Positions 1-13,300 of a stretch of 64,000 nucleotides of DNA are shown here, piece after piece; positions within the stretch are counted from its first letter, which is position 1; every line of letters begins with the position of its first letter. The notes under the pieces are model-generated. The model was given only the letters and a program-made list of their open reading frames with translations, was not told the origin of the DNA and made no database searches. The stretch comes from Ianthella basta (Eukaryota > Porifera > Demospongiae > Verongiida > Ianthellidae): positions 4,958,793-5,022,792 of the forward strand of contig OZ025876.1 of assembly GCA_964019415.1 (NCBI GenBank), in the 5' to 3' direction. The position numbers and the translations under genes were made by a program.

Positions 1-560
1 ATAAATTGTCAGATGCATGAGAAATTATATTATATGAATCAAATCAACATTTGACTAATTACACACATATTCACAATGGTAACATGCTTAAATTGAAGGT
101 ATTAAGCTATCCACGAGTTAATTATGTTTTCATAACTACTGTTACACAACATTTGAATATTATGGCCACTTTGTGTGCAGTTGCCAAATTTCTGTAGCTA
201 AGCATAATTTAATTACATAGCAACCATGTAATCCGCACTCACACACGCAGATGTACTAATATATCTTAACATATATCTTAACATCTTTGGAGGCACCTAA
301 CTCTTATATATGCCTTAGCTTGCATGAGGCAATACCCAGCCATCTCCCTGGGCCAGTAGCCAGGTCAACACATCATGAGAAGAATGCATGCATGTATGAG
401 TCACACTCCATGGATGGAAATAGATGTGTCAAGCTGGAGTGTGTTTGCATGTTGGTGTGTGACTCAGGGCAGGACGCATTGGCTGACTTGCAATTGATTG
501 CTTGCTTTGATTGTTATGCGTCCAGAACACTGTCAGTATCTATTATGAGATTTGCTATGG
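1..560 (+). repeat. Segmental duplication, left copy (partner at 15266-15972)
   Basis: This stretch aligns along its length with 15266-15972. Both begin with an AAATTGTCAGATGCAT block, continue through the same AT-rich spacer (TTCACAATGG, AAGGTATTAAGCTAT, ACATCTTTGGAGGCACCTA) and end in the same decayed exon-6 fragment. Both copies lie upstream of a ZSWIM-like gene (A here, B at the partner), so the gene and its 5' flank probably duplicated together. Divergence and indels show that the event is not recent. Confidence 0.75.
326..535 (+). pseudogene. Decayed exon-6 fragment of a ZSWIM-like paralogue
   Basis: The block CCAGTAGCCAGGTCAACACA, followed by a stretch ending GTGTGTGACTCAGGGCAGGA and then GCATTGGCTGACTTG, matches the middle of exon 6 in genes A to D (for example 13202-13345 in A). 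Small insertions disrupt the frame, and no other exon sits nearby, so this is a relic rather than an active exon. It is not part of gene A, whose own intact exon 6 lies at 12109-13784. It is evidence for an older gene copy that has been lost or has moved. Confidence 0.7.
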
Positions 561-1285
561 TACTGTCAAGCTTGCTAGAGTACCCTTAATTGTAATCTAT
601 TATGCCAGTTGCATAGCCTACACGTGCAACTATATACACTGTCAATCTACCATGTGACCCAAGCAGTGTGATCCACTAATCTCGAACCCAGACCCATTAT
701 AAAATGGCGGAATGGGTCTGGGTTCAGGACTATAGTGATCCACATTTACAAAGTTTTAACTAGCTACCCGGCCCATGGTTATAAAGCAATCCACTTTCAC
801 AATGTGACCTTGCCGATGTAGTCAAATGATGCCCTGTCTGACAAGTCACAATGTGTACATACATAGCTAGCTAGCTACATCATTGCATGCTCACATAGCT
901 ACATGTTCGATTCCTAAAAAGATGCAGCAAGGAATGATAGCAACACTATAATGCCATCTAGCTCTCATCGCACTAGCTATTTGGCATGAAGCCCAAGGCC
1001 AACACACAATATTTCCATATCCAATTAATGCATCAAGTTTGTGTCTAGCTAGTAGCTAGCTACCTCTGGACCAATAGGCTGCAAGAAATGTGAACAGCAT
1101 AATAATAATAAAATGTGTCCTCCTCCTAATCTATGTACCAGTACAGCTGCTAGGAGGAATGTACTGCTCATTTTACAGGCCACAACAACAGCGGATCCTC
1201 CTCTTAAGCTCTTCCTTGCAAAATTCCCGCGCTTTAGGATCACGCGCGCGCACATGCCTGTTAACTGTTGGATCTACAATAAAGT
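561..1285. other. Intergenic spacer upstream of gene A
   Basis: AT-rich spacer with short AGCT-type runs and a small inverted pair around 684-726 (GAACCCAGACCCATT and AATGGGTCTGGGTTC). I see no coding exon. Short reading frames at 1049-1325 overlap on both strands and resemble nothing I recognise. Confidence 0.5.
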
Positions 1286-1291
1286 CACGTG
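1286..1291. promoter_or_regulatory. CACGTG E-box upstream of gene A
   Basis: A palindromic CACGTG lies 107 bases before the gene A start codon, in the context GTCACGTGTTCTTCC. Genes D and E have the closely matching contexts CACGTGATCTTCC, and C also has CACGTG within 100 bases of its ATG, so the motif is probably part of the shared promoter. CACGTG is the core bound by bHLH-ZIP factors such as the MITF/TFE and MYC/USF groups. Function here is inferred only from position and conservation. Confidence 0.4.
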
Positions 1292-1397
1292 TTCTTCCCA
1301 GAAGAGTGCTAGCTTAAGCCTCTAGGAATCAACCGAGTCTTGAGCGATAGGCCGGTCGACTCACTGTACCTTTGAGGTAGCGGCAGAGAGATCGATC

Positions 1398-4300
1398 ATG
1401 TACTCACCTGGCAGTTCTCGAGATTCCCCCTTAGGCTTCTACGACGACGAATTCGACGAGTATCCTGTTTACTACCCAGATGAAGGCCCTTATGCACATG
1501 ATAACTTTGTCCATTCTGTCGAGTTTGTCCGTAGAGAAAGCTCCGAGTCAAGTTTAGAACTCGAGAAACGTTTTGAAGAAGAGCAGCCTGAGAAGAAGTT
1601 ACTTCCATTGAAGGAGCTCTGTTGTCGGTTCGTGGGACAGAACTTCCCTTTCGGAGTTGTACAGCTGTATCCCTCACGAGTCCCTGAAGACGTGCAACGA
1701 AGAGTCGCGTTCTGGTCCTTCCCCACTGATGAGAAGAAGCTCCTCGATTACGCCAAGGTCATGGGCGGAGCTACAGAGAACGACATACAGTGTGCAAGAA
1801 GAACCAAAGTAACAGGCATGGTACAATCAGGTGAGAGTGACGTGAACTGATGATCTTGATGTGTTACAGCTAGCTGGCTATCATTTGATAGTTGTGGCTG
1901 TCATGATAATTCTGCAGGAATGTACCTTACGGGAACTGTCTCACAACCTCACAACCTGGATTACTACAGAGGCTACTCAAGAGAGAAAGAGAGCTTCAGA
2001 GCATACGTCCAGTTTGACAGAGGGTGTATTACAGCAACAAAGTGCTCATGCGGTGAGCAGAACTGGTGCAGGCATGTCTTGGCCCTCTGCCTGGCACGGC
2101 TGGATGAGAGTGTTCCTCTCCAGCTCCACCCCCCGATATCAGAGACTCTGACCAACTTGGACCGAGACCAGCTCCAGAAGCTAGTTCAGTACTTTCTTGA
2201 GAAGCTGCCCCTTGAAGGTGTGGCTGCTGTCCAAGAGATTGTGAGCAACCTCCTTGATAAAGGATCAGAGATCAACCAAACTCCAGGAGCACCTGGTGAG
2301 TAATCTCTGTAGGTCTATTCACACTTGATGCACCTTTAACAGGCCTTTGATGCGCATTGGCATCTGCTTCTTATATATTCATTTTTAAATCATATTACAG
2401 AAATAACCCCTCCTTTTTGAGTACTATCTATATATGAATAATAATAATAATATAATACAAATAGCAGTCCATACAAGCACATTAAGTTTTTTCTGGTTCC
2501 ATAGCAGATCAAAATGGCCTTGATCTATTCTAAAATTATAACATGAATAATAAAGTAATGGTCATGCTTCACTGTTGGCTAGTTAGCTAGTTAAAAAAGG
2601 AAGTCCTGACCAGGCAGCTGGCCAGTGGTCCCCAGCACTGATGCCGAGTTCCCTCTCTGAACAGCCACAGACAGCCTTTGGAAGAGGTAGGTGGTGGACC
2701 TCTCATCTCCAGATGCTTGAGCTAACCGCTGACCCAACTCCTTCAGGAATGCCATGGTCTGTGGCCCAAAGACTCCAGATGTCTATATATTATTGTCAAA
2801 TTTCCTTTCCATATTTCATTAACTATGGCACACACTATGTTGCAAGTGTTTCACTGTTGATTTTTTGACATTGTACTGCATTTGGTGTGTTGAAATTCAG
2901 TATTCACCTACTTTTTTTAACATATGGTTGCAGATTTGACAGCAGGTGGATGCCCTGGTGATAAGCCTGTCTGGCAGATGGACAAGAATGTCATCATCAG
3001 AAAGCTGAACTCAGCCTATGAGACAAAGTTGGATAAAAGATACCGTGGTTACTATGAGTGTACTTCTGCTCTGCAGGAGTATACAGCTACACTTGTAGGA
3101 TTCAAGGAGTTCACCTCAGACTCCAATTCTGGCACTCCCTCGGACTTGCACACTCTTTTGCTGTATGAAGATGACAACTTGTCCATTGCTTTGAAGTGGG
3201 CTATAGAGAAGTTATTAACAGAGATTCCGAAGAAAATGCACCAGTATGTATATTCACAACGTGATTCTATGACCAATGACCAAAAGTGGTAAGTGTCATG
3301 CAGCTAAAGTGTACTAGACCACTTCTGGTTTTGACATGGCACACCTGCATTGTTGTATGAGATTATCCCTTTAAATGTATTGTTTTAATACTACTAATGT
3401 GGCGCTCCCCATTTCTGAATACAATTGTAAGGAATTTCACAACCTAATTGGAATGGCACCCTATTTCTATTCTGTCCTTTCTCTTGTGTAGGATAGAGTG
3501 GTGCTTCTGCCGGATGCTACTCCCTGTGATGCAGATTTTCTTTACCAGCCCAGCCATTAGTAGCAGTGCCAAGGAAGATGTGACTGAGTGCCTAGCTCAG
3601 TGCTTGCAGCAGGACCTGCCCAGCCCAATTGTTGAGCTACTCAACTGCTTTAAGCAAATTGCTACTAGCGGAGTGTTAGCAGACACAAATGGTTGCCACC
3701 TATTACTTACTTGTCTTCAGCAAACACTGTTAAAAGGCATTCAGCATGACAGCAACACTGGAGTGATTGCAGTCAGTGATCCTGCCCTTCTGCACTGTGC
3801 CGTAGCTGTTGTGCAGTACATGGATTTTTACAACCGTGGGCGTGCCCCAGAGATGGAAGATGTCATTGTCACTATTTGCGGCTTTCTCTTCTCGGCAAAC
3901 CTCACTGATGCAGCATCTCTACAAGAGTTAGTAGCCATCCGTGTTGACCATGGTTTGCAAGGAGTAAGCCTTCCCTTGCTGCTGGAGTATGGTACCACAC
4001 TGCTGCATTACACGTCCAACCCTGATCTGGCCGCTGAGTTGGTCTTCAAGCTAATGGGGAACCAGCTGCCTGTCAGCAATTGCAGTAATCAAGTTCTGGT
4101 TAGTATACAGACATTGAAATTCATTGCGTTTTGTGCCTTACCTGCATATATGTATAAGTTTTTAGCCCAGGGACGAGGACAGTAGCCAGAATATACTACA
4201 GGACCGAGGGGAGGCTGAGGCCAAGTTATTATATTCTGGCATAAGTCTGAGTCCATAGGTTATAACTTATTAATACACCATTGCCATGGCAATCAAGCTA

Positions 4301-7300
4301 GAACCCAACCAAGCCTGACAAATGTAGAGAGAATGGCGATGACAACCAACTTTGCTCCTGATTCAGAGTCGAGACCAAGCTTTATCCATGCGGCATGACT
4401 CTTCCAGAACGTTCAATCATGGTAGATAGCATGTACGCTCTCTGTGCTGGTGCTGAAGACACTTTCGGACGTGTTTAACTGGGATTGTAGCAATAGTTAG
4501 ACTGAGGTAGCTACGTAGCTACCCTTGAAGCTCCCAAGGTGACTGAATCTTTGTGTGATGCTCTTGGCTAGAGAGTGTCATTGTGCGCACAGCCCAAACA
4601 GCATGTCCTGTCTGTGACTATGCAAGTGTTTCAAGGGAGGTAGCTGCGCATTTTTCCCATTGCAGTATACAGTGTGTGACGATATAACGTTAGCATTTCG
4701 TTTTGGATATACTGAACAACTTCTTCCTTTTGTATGGTAAAATATGAAACGGACAGACAAATCAAGCGGCCAATGAAATGATTGAGTCAATTTGGTGGCA
4801 GATGATGAAGTGGCTACGAATGGTTGGGTGCTAGTGGGAGACACAGTTTTGAACTTTTGGGCCGATGATCAAGACTACAGGTGTGCACAAATCTCTCTGT
4901 GGACTATGCCTGATTGTTCTGTACTACACCTCGAACAGTTTTGTCTCACATTTGTTCTAGTCTAAAGTGGAACAAAACAGACAGACTGTACAATTTACAG
5001 TTAACCCTTCTGTAAAAACATATGAAAAACATTAAGGTTATATTGTCACATACTGTAGCTATCGCATGTGGGACATGTCCACTTTGTTTACATAAGGTGA
5101 ACTTTGAGGTATTCACACCTTGAGGCGTGAAATTCCTATGATGCCATGGCTACGCTTGCGCTGCATGTGATGTGCATGTGATTTGTGAGGCCAAAGAAAT
5201 CAAACATCATATCCAGCGATGGCAAGGAACAAATTTCAGAGGACTGGAAAGAGTTCTGGTAAGAAGGAAACAGCTGATGTCTTTGCCGTTCTCAAACTTC
5301 GAAACGATTGACGTTTCATTCCTTTATACGAAGAAATCTCGCACTTGGAACATGGTGAACGTTAAATGACATCATATAATTACTTCCGTTGTGTACTCCA
5401 TATATGGGAGGTCGCAAGATTGTCACGGGTCCTGACCATCAGGGAAGGCTGGAACGAGAGCCCTCACAAGAACGCCATGTGGCATGCGAGACATTCAGTT
5501 AGAGGCGCATTGAAGGATACTTCCAAAAGCTCAGGATTGTTATCTAGGATTTCACCGCATGCATAGTATGAAGTCGGTTCCTGTGTGGAGTAACAAGGCA
5601 TGAAACTTGTCACGCAAGAAATGAAAGTAGATATTCTCCATATAACTTTTGTTAGGATTGGTTTAGTAACTATGCATGCAATGAAAACTTGGAGTGGGTG
5701 CATAGAAACAAAGCTATGCTTTTTGTTTCTTCCTCAAAGTTTCCGTCAATCACCACATCGAAGTTTTCTGCTTTTTGGAAGGCTTCGTAACCGGTGACAT
5801 TTCTTCATGCAGAAAGGCTTCATTAACAGAAAAATCATGCATACATTTAGAGAGCAGTGTTTGGTCTTCCTCTTGGGACTTGTTTGACTCCGAACCAACA
5901 AAGTCCATAAAGAGGTACAAGCAAATATATGAAGGTCAAAATCAGCCCACATTGTTTACATAGGGCATGTCCCACGTGCAATAGCTGCGTGCTTGTTGAT
6001 TTTTAGAGTGCTTGCTGTATGTGTATTGCACATGTCTATAAACTGGAATGACTTTTTCTTTTCATGCATTGCACAGTAGTGCAAAGGTGTCTACCGTGAA
6101 TGCTTTAACTTTCACGGGGTTAATCTTTTGCGTTTTTTGTGGATCAGCAGCCATCTGAATTTTCACCGTGCAGAAACATACACAAGGCTTTCGTTATCCT
6201 ACTTGAGACTCTGCCCTGCGAAAGTAAATTCGCGAACTGCGAAAGTTTAACCCTGCAAATGTTGAACCATATACAGTAATTGATTCACATCCCAATCTAC
6301 TCTTCTTGGGGTAAATCCAGAATATACCTACCATTAACCAACCTGTTGCCATAGCATTGGGGTAATAGTGCATATTTTGATCAGGTAGACATTTTAGTCA
6401 ACTCTAGTTTATTTCTGCTGACTTAGCCACAATATCTAATGCGCGGAAATGTTCACAAGACGAAACTTTTGCATTTTCGCGAATGACATCACATTCACGA
6501 ACATTTCCCATCTCTGCATATCTTATAGTACAGAAATCCATAGTATTATACCACTGTCTTATCTCCTATCGTACTTTCAGAGAGTCATGTCAAAGACGGT
6601 ACAGCACTTTTCAAACCTGTTCGCGGTGATTGCTCAACAGCAGTACCAGCAAAAGCCGTCCTGGCAGTACAGAAGGAATTGGCTAAGGAAATGTGAATAG
6701 TTGCAAGAGCTGGATAGAATTGCGGAACCTATGCTACGATTGGTAAATCACTCGAGTGCTGCCTTTTTCCAGTAATGCGACAGGCCATTCTCGCTGCAAG
6801 AGTACATGCAAGACAAAGACCGAAGGACGTGTCCAACAACTTTGCCATTCTTCAACACAGCAACGGCAAAGGGATCCTCTCTGTTTTGTATTTCCCTGCT
6901 TCAAATCAGCGTTTCTCCCTCTACTGCAATTCAGACTTCTTGATACACATGGTGTCCGCGCACGCAGCTTGCACAACCAATCGACTCCGCCATCTTCTTG
7001 CACTTCCAACAATGTGGCCTTAATACTATACTAATACATATGCTATATAATTATATAAATAATCATGCACACATTCGCAAAATAAAATGCAAAATTTTAG
7101 TTCAGCTCACAATTCACAAACATTTTGTCTCATGAGCATTTCAACACATACAGTATACATCTAAATATCTACAGGTCCACATACTTACATGATTTCATTT
7201 GCTATTCTCACTTTGGCACTTGCACAATTTATTACTCAGGTTCATCACAACTGGGCAATGAAGGCTATGATCACATCTGTGGATGAAGCTGAGATCTTCA

Positions 7301-10300
7301 CCAAGGCATGTTGTGACGTTAAGTCTAAGCTGGCTGGCCTGACCATTAAATGGCTGCAAGAAAATTGCCTTGCTCTAGAAAGCTGTCCAAATCTTACTGC
7401 TGTGCTGACAGGGATGTGGAATATGATGAGATTGGTATGCCGCTGTGGAACAGGTGACTGTCTGAAGGTGGTCAAGCTGATGACTCAGGAGCTCATTGGT
7501 AGGTTGGTGCTCTATAGAATGTTATCTGGGGATAGTGCGCCTATACTTAGGTACGTATGTAGTCTCACGTAGCCAAACCACTTTCCAAGAGAAAAGGACT
7601 GGTGTGCCTATGTCAGGGCCATAGCAAAATATGGAACATAATGAGTAAAATGTTCGCCTATTTTAAACTGGACTTGCTCTGTGCCTCAAGAACGTAAGGG
7701 TGTCTGCTTCATTTGTTGCTCCCCCCGTGGCAAGTTCTTCTCTGTACAACAATTGGTATACTTCTGGAATGTTTTTATTTCATCTGCTTTACACTAGCAA
7801 GAATAATCTGGCTGAATAATGGCAAACATGAGTCAATGCAATGCAAAGGCAACAACAGGAATTGTTGGTGTTCATTTATGCAGTTGTGCAACACTTCAGT
7901 CAAAACAGTGGATTTAAATATTGTGTGGATGGTTTCTAAAATCATGAAACTGCAAACGTTCCCTGCAATTAATGGTATCCGCTTGTTCATGTATGCAGTA
8001 AAACTATACAGTAATACTGATATAGAGTCAATTCATCTGATTTCAGCCTTGTAGCCACAACCAATGCACTATAGCCACAGCCAATGCACTATAGTCCTTT
8101 ACATTGCCGAGAAGCATCTAGACGTACAACAGGCCATGCAGGATTTTCTGATGGGAGAATGGTGAAAGGAATAATGGGAATAGGGTTGTCATAGTGACTA
8201 CATCAGAATGTTGTCGGATGTAGGGTTGATGATGAAAAGGCGGCCAAATACATCCCTGCAGTGCTGAGCACTGCACTGTCCTTCCTTGTTTCTTGACTGT
8301 TTATGTCAGCATATGTGAGAGTCGCCAGTAGAAATCGAAGATTAGCGCACTTTAGCAATTTTGAGATACTCCCGGATTTAGGTGGCCACATGTCTCCTTA
8401 GAACATTTCGCAAGTTTGAGGTGCACCTGAGCTTCCGTTGCCGAGAAATCGTCAGTTGAATGTAGCTTAATCGCCATTTTATTTATACACGTATGATACA
8501 AAATGGCAATTATAAATGACCGCTCCGCCTTAACTGCTGACTAATTCGGTCTCATTTTGTACCGTATTGATGTTTAATAGACCTATAACTGTGAAAATCA
8601 TCCACTCTAATGAGAATGAAGCCTTCAGCAGAGTGAAGCTCGTGTTACAGTGGCAGAATGTTCCAGTCAGCAAGTGGTCTTCGAAAATATGAATCTAAGG
8701 GCGAATTTTGAAGCCAAAAGGTATGAACTGTAGTTTACATAATGCTGAAGGCATGCCGTATCCAAGCGTATTCACTCAAAGGGTTGGAAAATGCCATTCA
8801 GCGGTACTTTCCGCCTCTTCAATGTTGCCAATTTTCGGTGGCCATTTTCGAATTATATGGATTTGCACTAATCATCGATTTCTACTGGCGACTCTCACAT
8901 ATACAGTATATGACAATCTAACTTTAACCCTTTAGTGTCGAATGTCACATTTACGTGTCATAAAATGCAATGTCGTTAATGCCAAATGACAAAGAGGCCT
9001 GTAAACTGACGCATTTTCTCAGGCCACAAGTCTACAACGCAGACAGCTGTTTAGCAAGACATGTACCAAAAATGGAGCCTTCCCTCAGTATGCCTACCTT
9101 GTCTCCTGGTCGCACAAGCTGCGTGCAAGCAGCTGATTTAGTTTGAGCGGAATTACACAACGTCTTTCTTATCCGTAGTTGAAGTCAAAGAACACGTGCT
9201 GCGTCACAAATTGGTGAGTGATGGACACTACATCTTCCCGTGGTACTACGCCAGCAGTTCATTTACATCATCACGTTTCAGGGCCATGAACAGACCTGGA
9301 GAGTAGCAGTGTGCAATGTCTTGCTGTGTGGCAACACGCACTCCTGCGAAGAGTTCAAGCTGCGTCCAAATAGACTGTCGAACATAATGGAGTGCATCAC
9401 ACTACACTGCCTTCCTCTTACCAGAAAGCACAAAAAACACAGTGCCTGATATTCTTCATATGCACAGCCATTTAACTTGTGCATTGGGGGGTGTGGCACG
9501 AATTATAAACTTCGGTGCTATAGGGTTAATGTTTCATTCTCTTATTAGGAAGAGCCTAAACGTTCTATAGTCTGTCTGTTTCATTTTGCTTAGAATAGAA
9601 CAGTTGCGAGACGAACACACAGCAAAGGGTATACAGCAGCAGCCCAACCATAGAAATTGTCTCCCTCCCGCCTGCACCTGACCATTCATAGTCACTTCAT
9701 TCACTGGATGCCGAATTGTCTCAATTGCTCTATTGCCCATTTTATCCATCTGTCCATTTCATACTTTACCATACAACTGAAAGGGAAACTTCATACTTTC
9801 AAAACAAAATGTTAACATTATATTGTCACATTCCGTAGGGTGCTATATGTTTCTGGATACATAGTACAATCTCTACATCTCTTCCTGATCTCCAGAAAAA
9901 GCTTTTATGTACCCCTAGTATTTGTACGTTTTATGGAGTGTAAGCTACACATAATTGGCATAAATTATAGATGCACTTACAAAGACGTGCACACACAGTT
10001 CAGTATCAACTGCATAGCTACCGACGGAAGCATGCACTCTTGTTATTGTAGCAATTTTCTTCGATTCCAGCCCAAATCTATATATATAAAGAAGGAGTTG
10101 AGCAGAACGGTTGTTCGCGAACTCCTCCCGCGAGCAACGGCGCATGGACACCAAACTTTCCCAGACTATGGACACCACACCCGGTCTCAATCTAAGGGGG
10201 GCGACGTGCGCGAAGAAGTCCCTGCCGAGGAGTGCGCGGCAGAAAGCCTCCAAACGACCGTCCGCCATATTGGATTTACGGAGAAAATATATGGTTTTCC

Positions 10301-13300
10301 GCGCACGTTCCTATGCTGCCAATACAAAAGAAGAACTCCAACCGTTGTTCGCGAAATCCTCCCGCGAACATCGACGAAACGTGCCCAAACATTCCCAGCT
10401 GTCGCACACTGTACCTCACATCAATATATGGTGGTAGACGTGCTAACATAAGCTGCTACCAAGGAGCGCACGGCGATAACCCAGGATGAACCAACCGTCA
10501 GCCATCTTGGATCTTGGAAGAAAGTATCCCGTATCCTAGGCATTCGCGCAGGTTCGAGGATTACACCCAAGCTAGCGCTATGCCGAAGCTGAGAAAAAGG
10601 AAAGGGGGGTTGTCTCACACACAGAAACCATTGGCTTCTTACAATTATCCGTTGTTTGTCTACAGTGATCTTCCATGTAAATTGCATGCACACATGGTAG
10701 GTCAGTCACACTGACATCACCAGGCCAGCCTGGACTATCCTTTGCCAGAGCATGCATGACCAGCCAGTGCATTACTAGCTGGGGCCTGAGTAGCAATGGC
10801 ATTACCAGCCTGTGTCCGACCAGCTGGCATATGCCGAGCACGCGGAGGCAGGTCTGTCCGCTAGTCTATATATATAAAGAAGGAGTTGAGCAGAACGGTT
10901 GTCTGCGAATTCCTCCCGCGAGCAACGACACATCGACACCAAACTTTCCCAGATTATGGACGCCAGACACAGTCTCGATCTAAGGGGGGCGACGTGCGTG
11001 AAGAAGCCCCTGCCGAGGAGTGCGCGGCAAAAAACCTCCAAACGACCGTCAGCCATCTTGGATTTACGGTGAAAATATACGGTTTTCCGGGCACGCTCCT
11101 ATGCTGCCAATACAAAGTAAGAACCCCAACCGTTGTTCGCAAACTCCTCCCACGAACGTTGACAAAACGCGCCCAAACGTTCCCAGCCGTCGTACGCTGT
11201 ACCTCACATCAAAATTAAAGTGGTAGACGTGCTAAAATAAGCTGCTGCCGAGGAGCGCGGGGCGAAAACCCAGGATGAACCGACCGTCGGCCATCTTGGA
11301 TCTGCGATAAACATACAGGACCCCTCTACAGGACCACTAGACCCCCACAGGAAGCACTCGACCACTTTACAGTTTACCCTCCTATATACAGGGCCTGCCA
11401 AAGGCGGGGGCCTTGCATCTAGTATTTTATAATAATGGATCTTTATTAATGTTTCGGCCATAATGCTGTGGCCTTTATTAGAGTACACACTGAGCCAAAA
11501 ATCAATAGGGCTTGTCACTAAATAGTACATCAGAAGTGTATGTACTTGTATAATTTGACATGTGCAGCTACAGAGTCCGTATGATTTGCGCTCTGTTTAC
11601 TACCCTAATCTCAGGGTAGTAAACTGGCCATGCACCCCTTTATCATAGTCACGATTCGAAAGGTCACAAGAATCAGTTAAGTAAACTACAAATGCAATGG
11701 GTAAACATGCCAGAACACCATGGCAGACATGGAGAAATGCAGGCGACTCTTATAGAGCTGGGCCAGGCCAGATTTTGGTGTATTCCAAGAAATGAAGTGC
11801 CCGCAAACATTCTGAGCCGACAGACGATCATCCATAGCTTGTGAAGTGGCTTGCCAGTTCCTCACGGAAGCGTTGCAGTTGCACTTTGAAATTTGTCATT
11901 AAAATTGCAGCAAGCCCATTATAGTATGCATGCCTACTTGGGCACATAGCTCTTGTATGGCCTTCATGGCCCTGTTATTACTATAATTCTTAGCAATTGC
12001 AATTAACACTAAGGTATATTAAGAGGTTATTTAGAGTTAATGTTATTATTGAAAGCTACATATTGAAACCTGACTTTAGTAGTTGTATTTTGTTGTGCAC
12101 ACATCCAGGTCTGCTGTCTTCGACTCTCCCCATCAGCAATTCAGCACATGGAAGAGAAGGTGCTGACAGCGAAGAGAGTAACTTGCCTGTGGACATTATG
12201 GCAGACTCCTTCACTGGTCTTCTAGTAGACCTGTTCACTATGCTGCCAACAGTTGATGGCCAAGAGCTCTTTGGTACACTCCACAAAGCTTACCCTACAC
12301 CAGTGGATGCTAAGAGATCCTTAGAAATGAGTCGTTATGGCTACAACGATTGGCAGCAATGCTTACTGGATGGAGCCACTGTACTTTCACAGACTCAGAA
12401 TGCAACTTTCTTTCCCAGCAAACCACCAATGGAAGGCTTTGAATGTCAGCTAGAAGAGGCCATCCAAAGGTATAGCTATGCTGGTAGGTACCATCAGGCC
12501 AATGCTGCATTGACATCTCAAGACGACAGTGAACAAGCCGAAATTCTCCAGGTCTGCCGCACTCAGTGCTCCGTGTCTGACAGCCATGTCTCCTTTCTGA
12601 AACAGCTACACAAGTGCCTACTAGAAGCCCATGCACCCCTTCAATTGCAAATGCAGTTTCTCGTTGATCAGGTTTCCAACTGTCTTCATTATAATTGGGC
12701 ACGCAGGGGCCGTGGGCATGCCTACTACGAGTATAGACGTGGTAATAGAGGTCACGGTCGTGATCAATCTGTACTTGCCTGTAATGAAATTGGAGCCTTT
12801 CTACAGGTACTCAATGACATGTGGAAGTATTCAATATCGCCAGAGAATGCCATTGACTTGCTGGAATCTGTGCAGGATGATGCAACTCCACAAGTCTCTG
12901 ATGTCATGTGTGACATCCTGATATCGGTACTTGATTGTGAGGCATCTCTTCATCTACGCATCTTTAAACTCATTAGCAAGATTAGCTTGAAGCCACAGCA
13001 CATTCTCAATGCTGTGTCTGTAGTTAGTTACAACATGTCTGGTGAGGCTCAGAGCAGTGATGAATGCAGGACCACATTCATACGGTGTGCTGAAACTCTT
13101 GGAAAGGCTTACAAACAATATAAGGATTCCGGTACTGCCGAGGAAGCATTGTTACCGTGCAGAGTGAAAGCTGTGGGTCTTCTACATCAGGCAAGATCCA
13201 TCCCAGTAGCCAGGTCAACACATCAACTTGAATTCATGTACCAGTCAAGTGGAGTAGATGTGTCGAGTGTGATGCATGTTGTGTGTGACTCAGGGCAGGA

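Larger units (their letters stand above)
10077..11422 (+). mobile_element. Helitron-like non-autonomous element (tentative)
   Basis: The block opens with TC after an A (AAA-TCTATATATA). It ends with an imperfect GC-rich hairpin at 11391-11412, then TTGCAT, CTAG and a T. A 5' TC, a 3' hairpin followed by CTRR and insertion between A and T are the Helitron end rules. The interior carries the two 438-bp direct repeats, so a second copy may be nested. No Rep or helicase protein is present. Confidence 0.45.
7499..12108 (+). other. Intron 5 of gene A, dense with mobile elements
   Basis: A phase-1 intron of 4.6 kb between the short exon 5 and the long exon 6. From left to right it holds a degraded end related to the 32.7-kb TIR family (TAGTCTCACGTAGCC near 7569), a 20-bp tandem pair at about 8053-8093, the TIR element 8312-8901, the piggyBac-like element 8928-9525 and the Helitron-like repeat block 10077-11422. 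Nothing was identified in 11423-12050. Confidence 0.65.

Noticed and set aside
1861-2151. Overlapping sense frame in exon 2 (HALQAW-type), seen in several copies
   Set aside because: It is a shifted reading of the SWIM exon, not continuous with neighbouring exons. The in-phase frame explains the region.
1973-2155. Antisense open frame conserved in exon 2 of every copy
   Set aside because: It mirrors the highly conserved SWIM exon. The sense frame carries the zinc finger, so the antisense frame is a by-product.
10111-10451. Arginine/serine-rich open frames in the 438-bp repeats
   Set aside because: Frames differ between the two copies and run on both strands, so this is repeat DNA and not coding.
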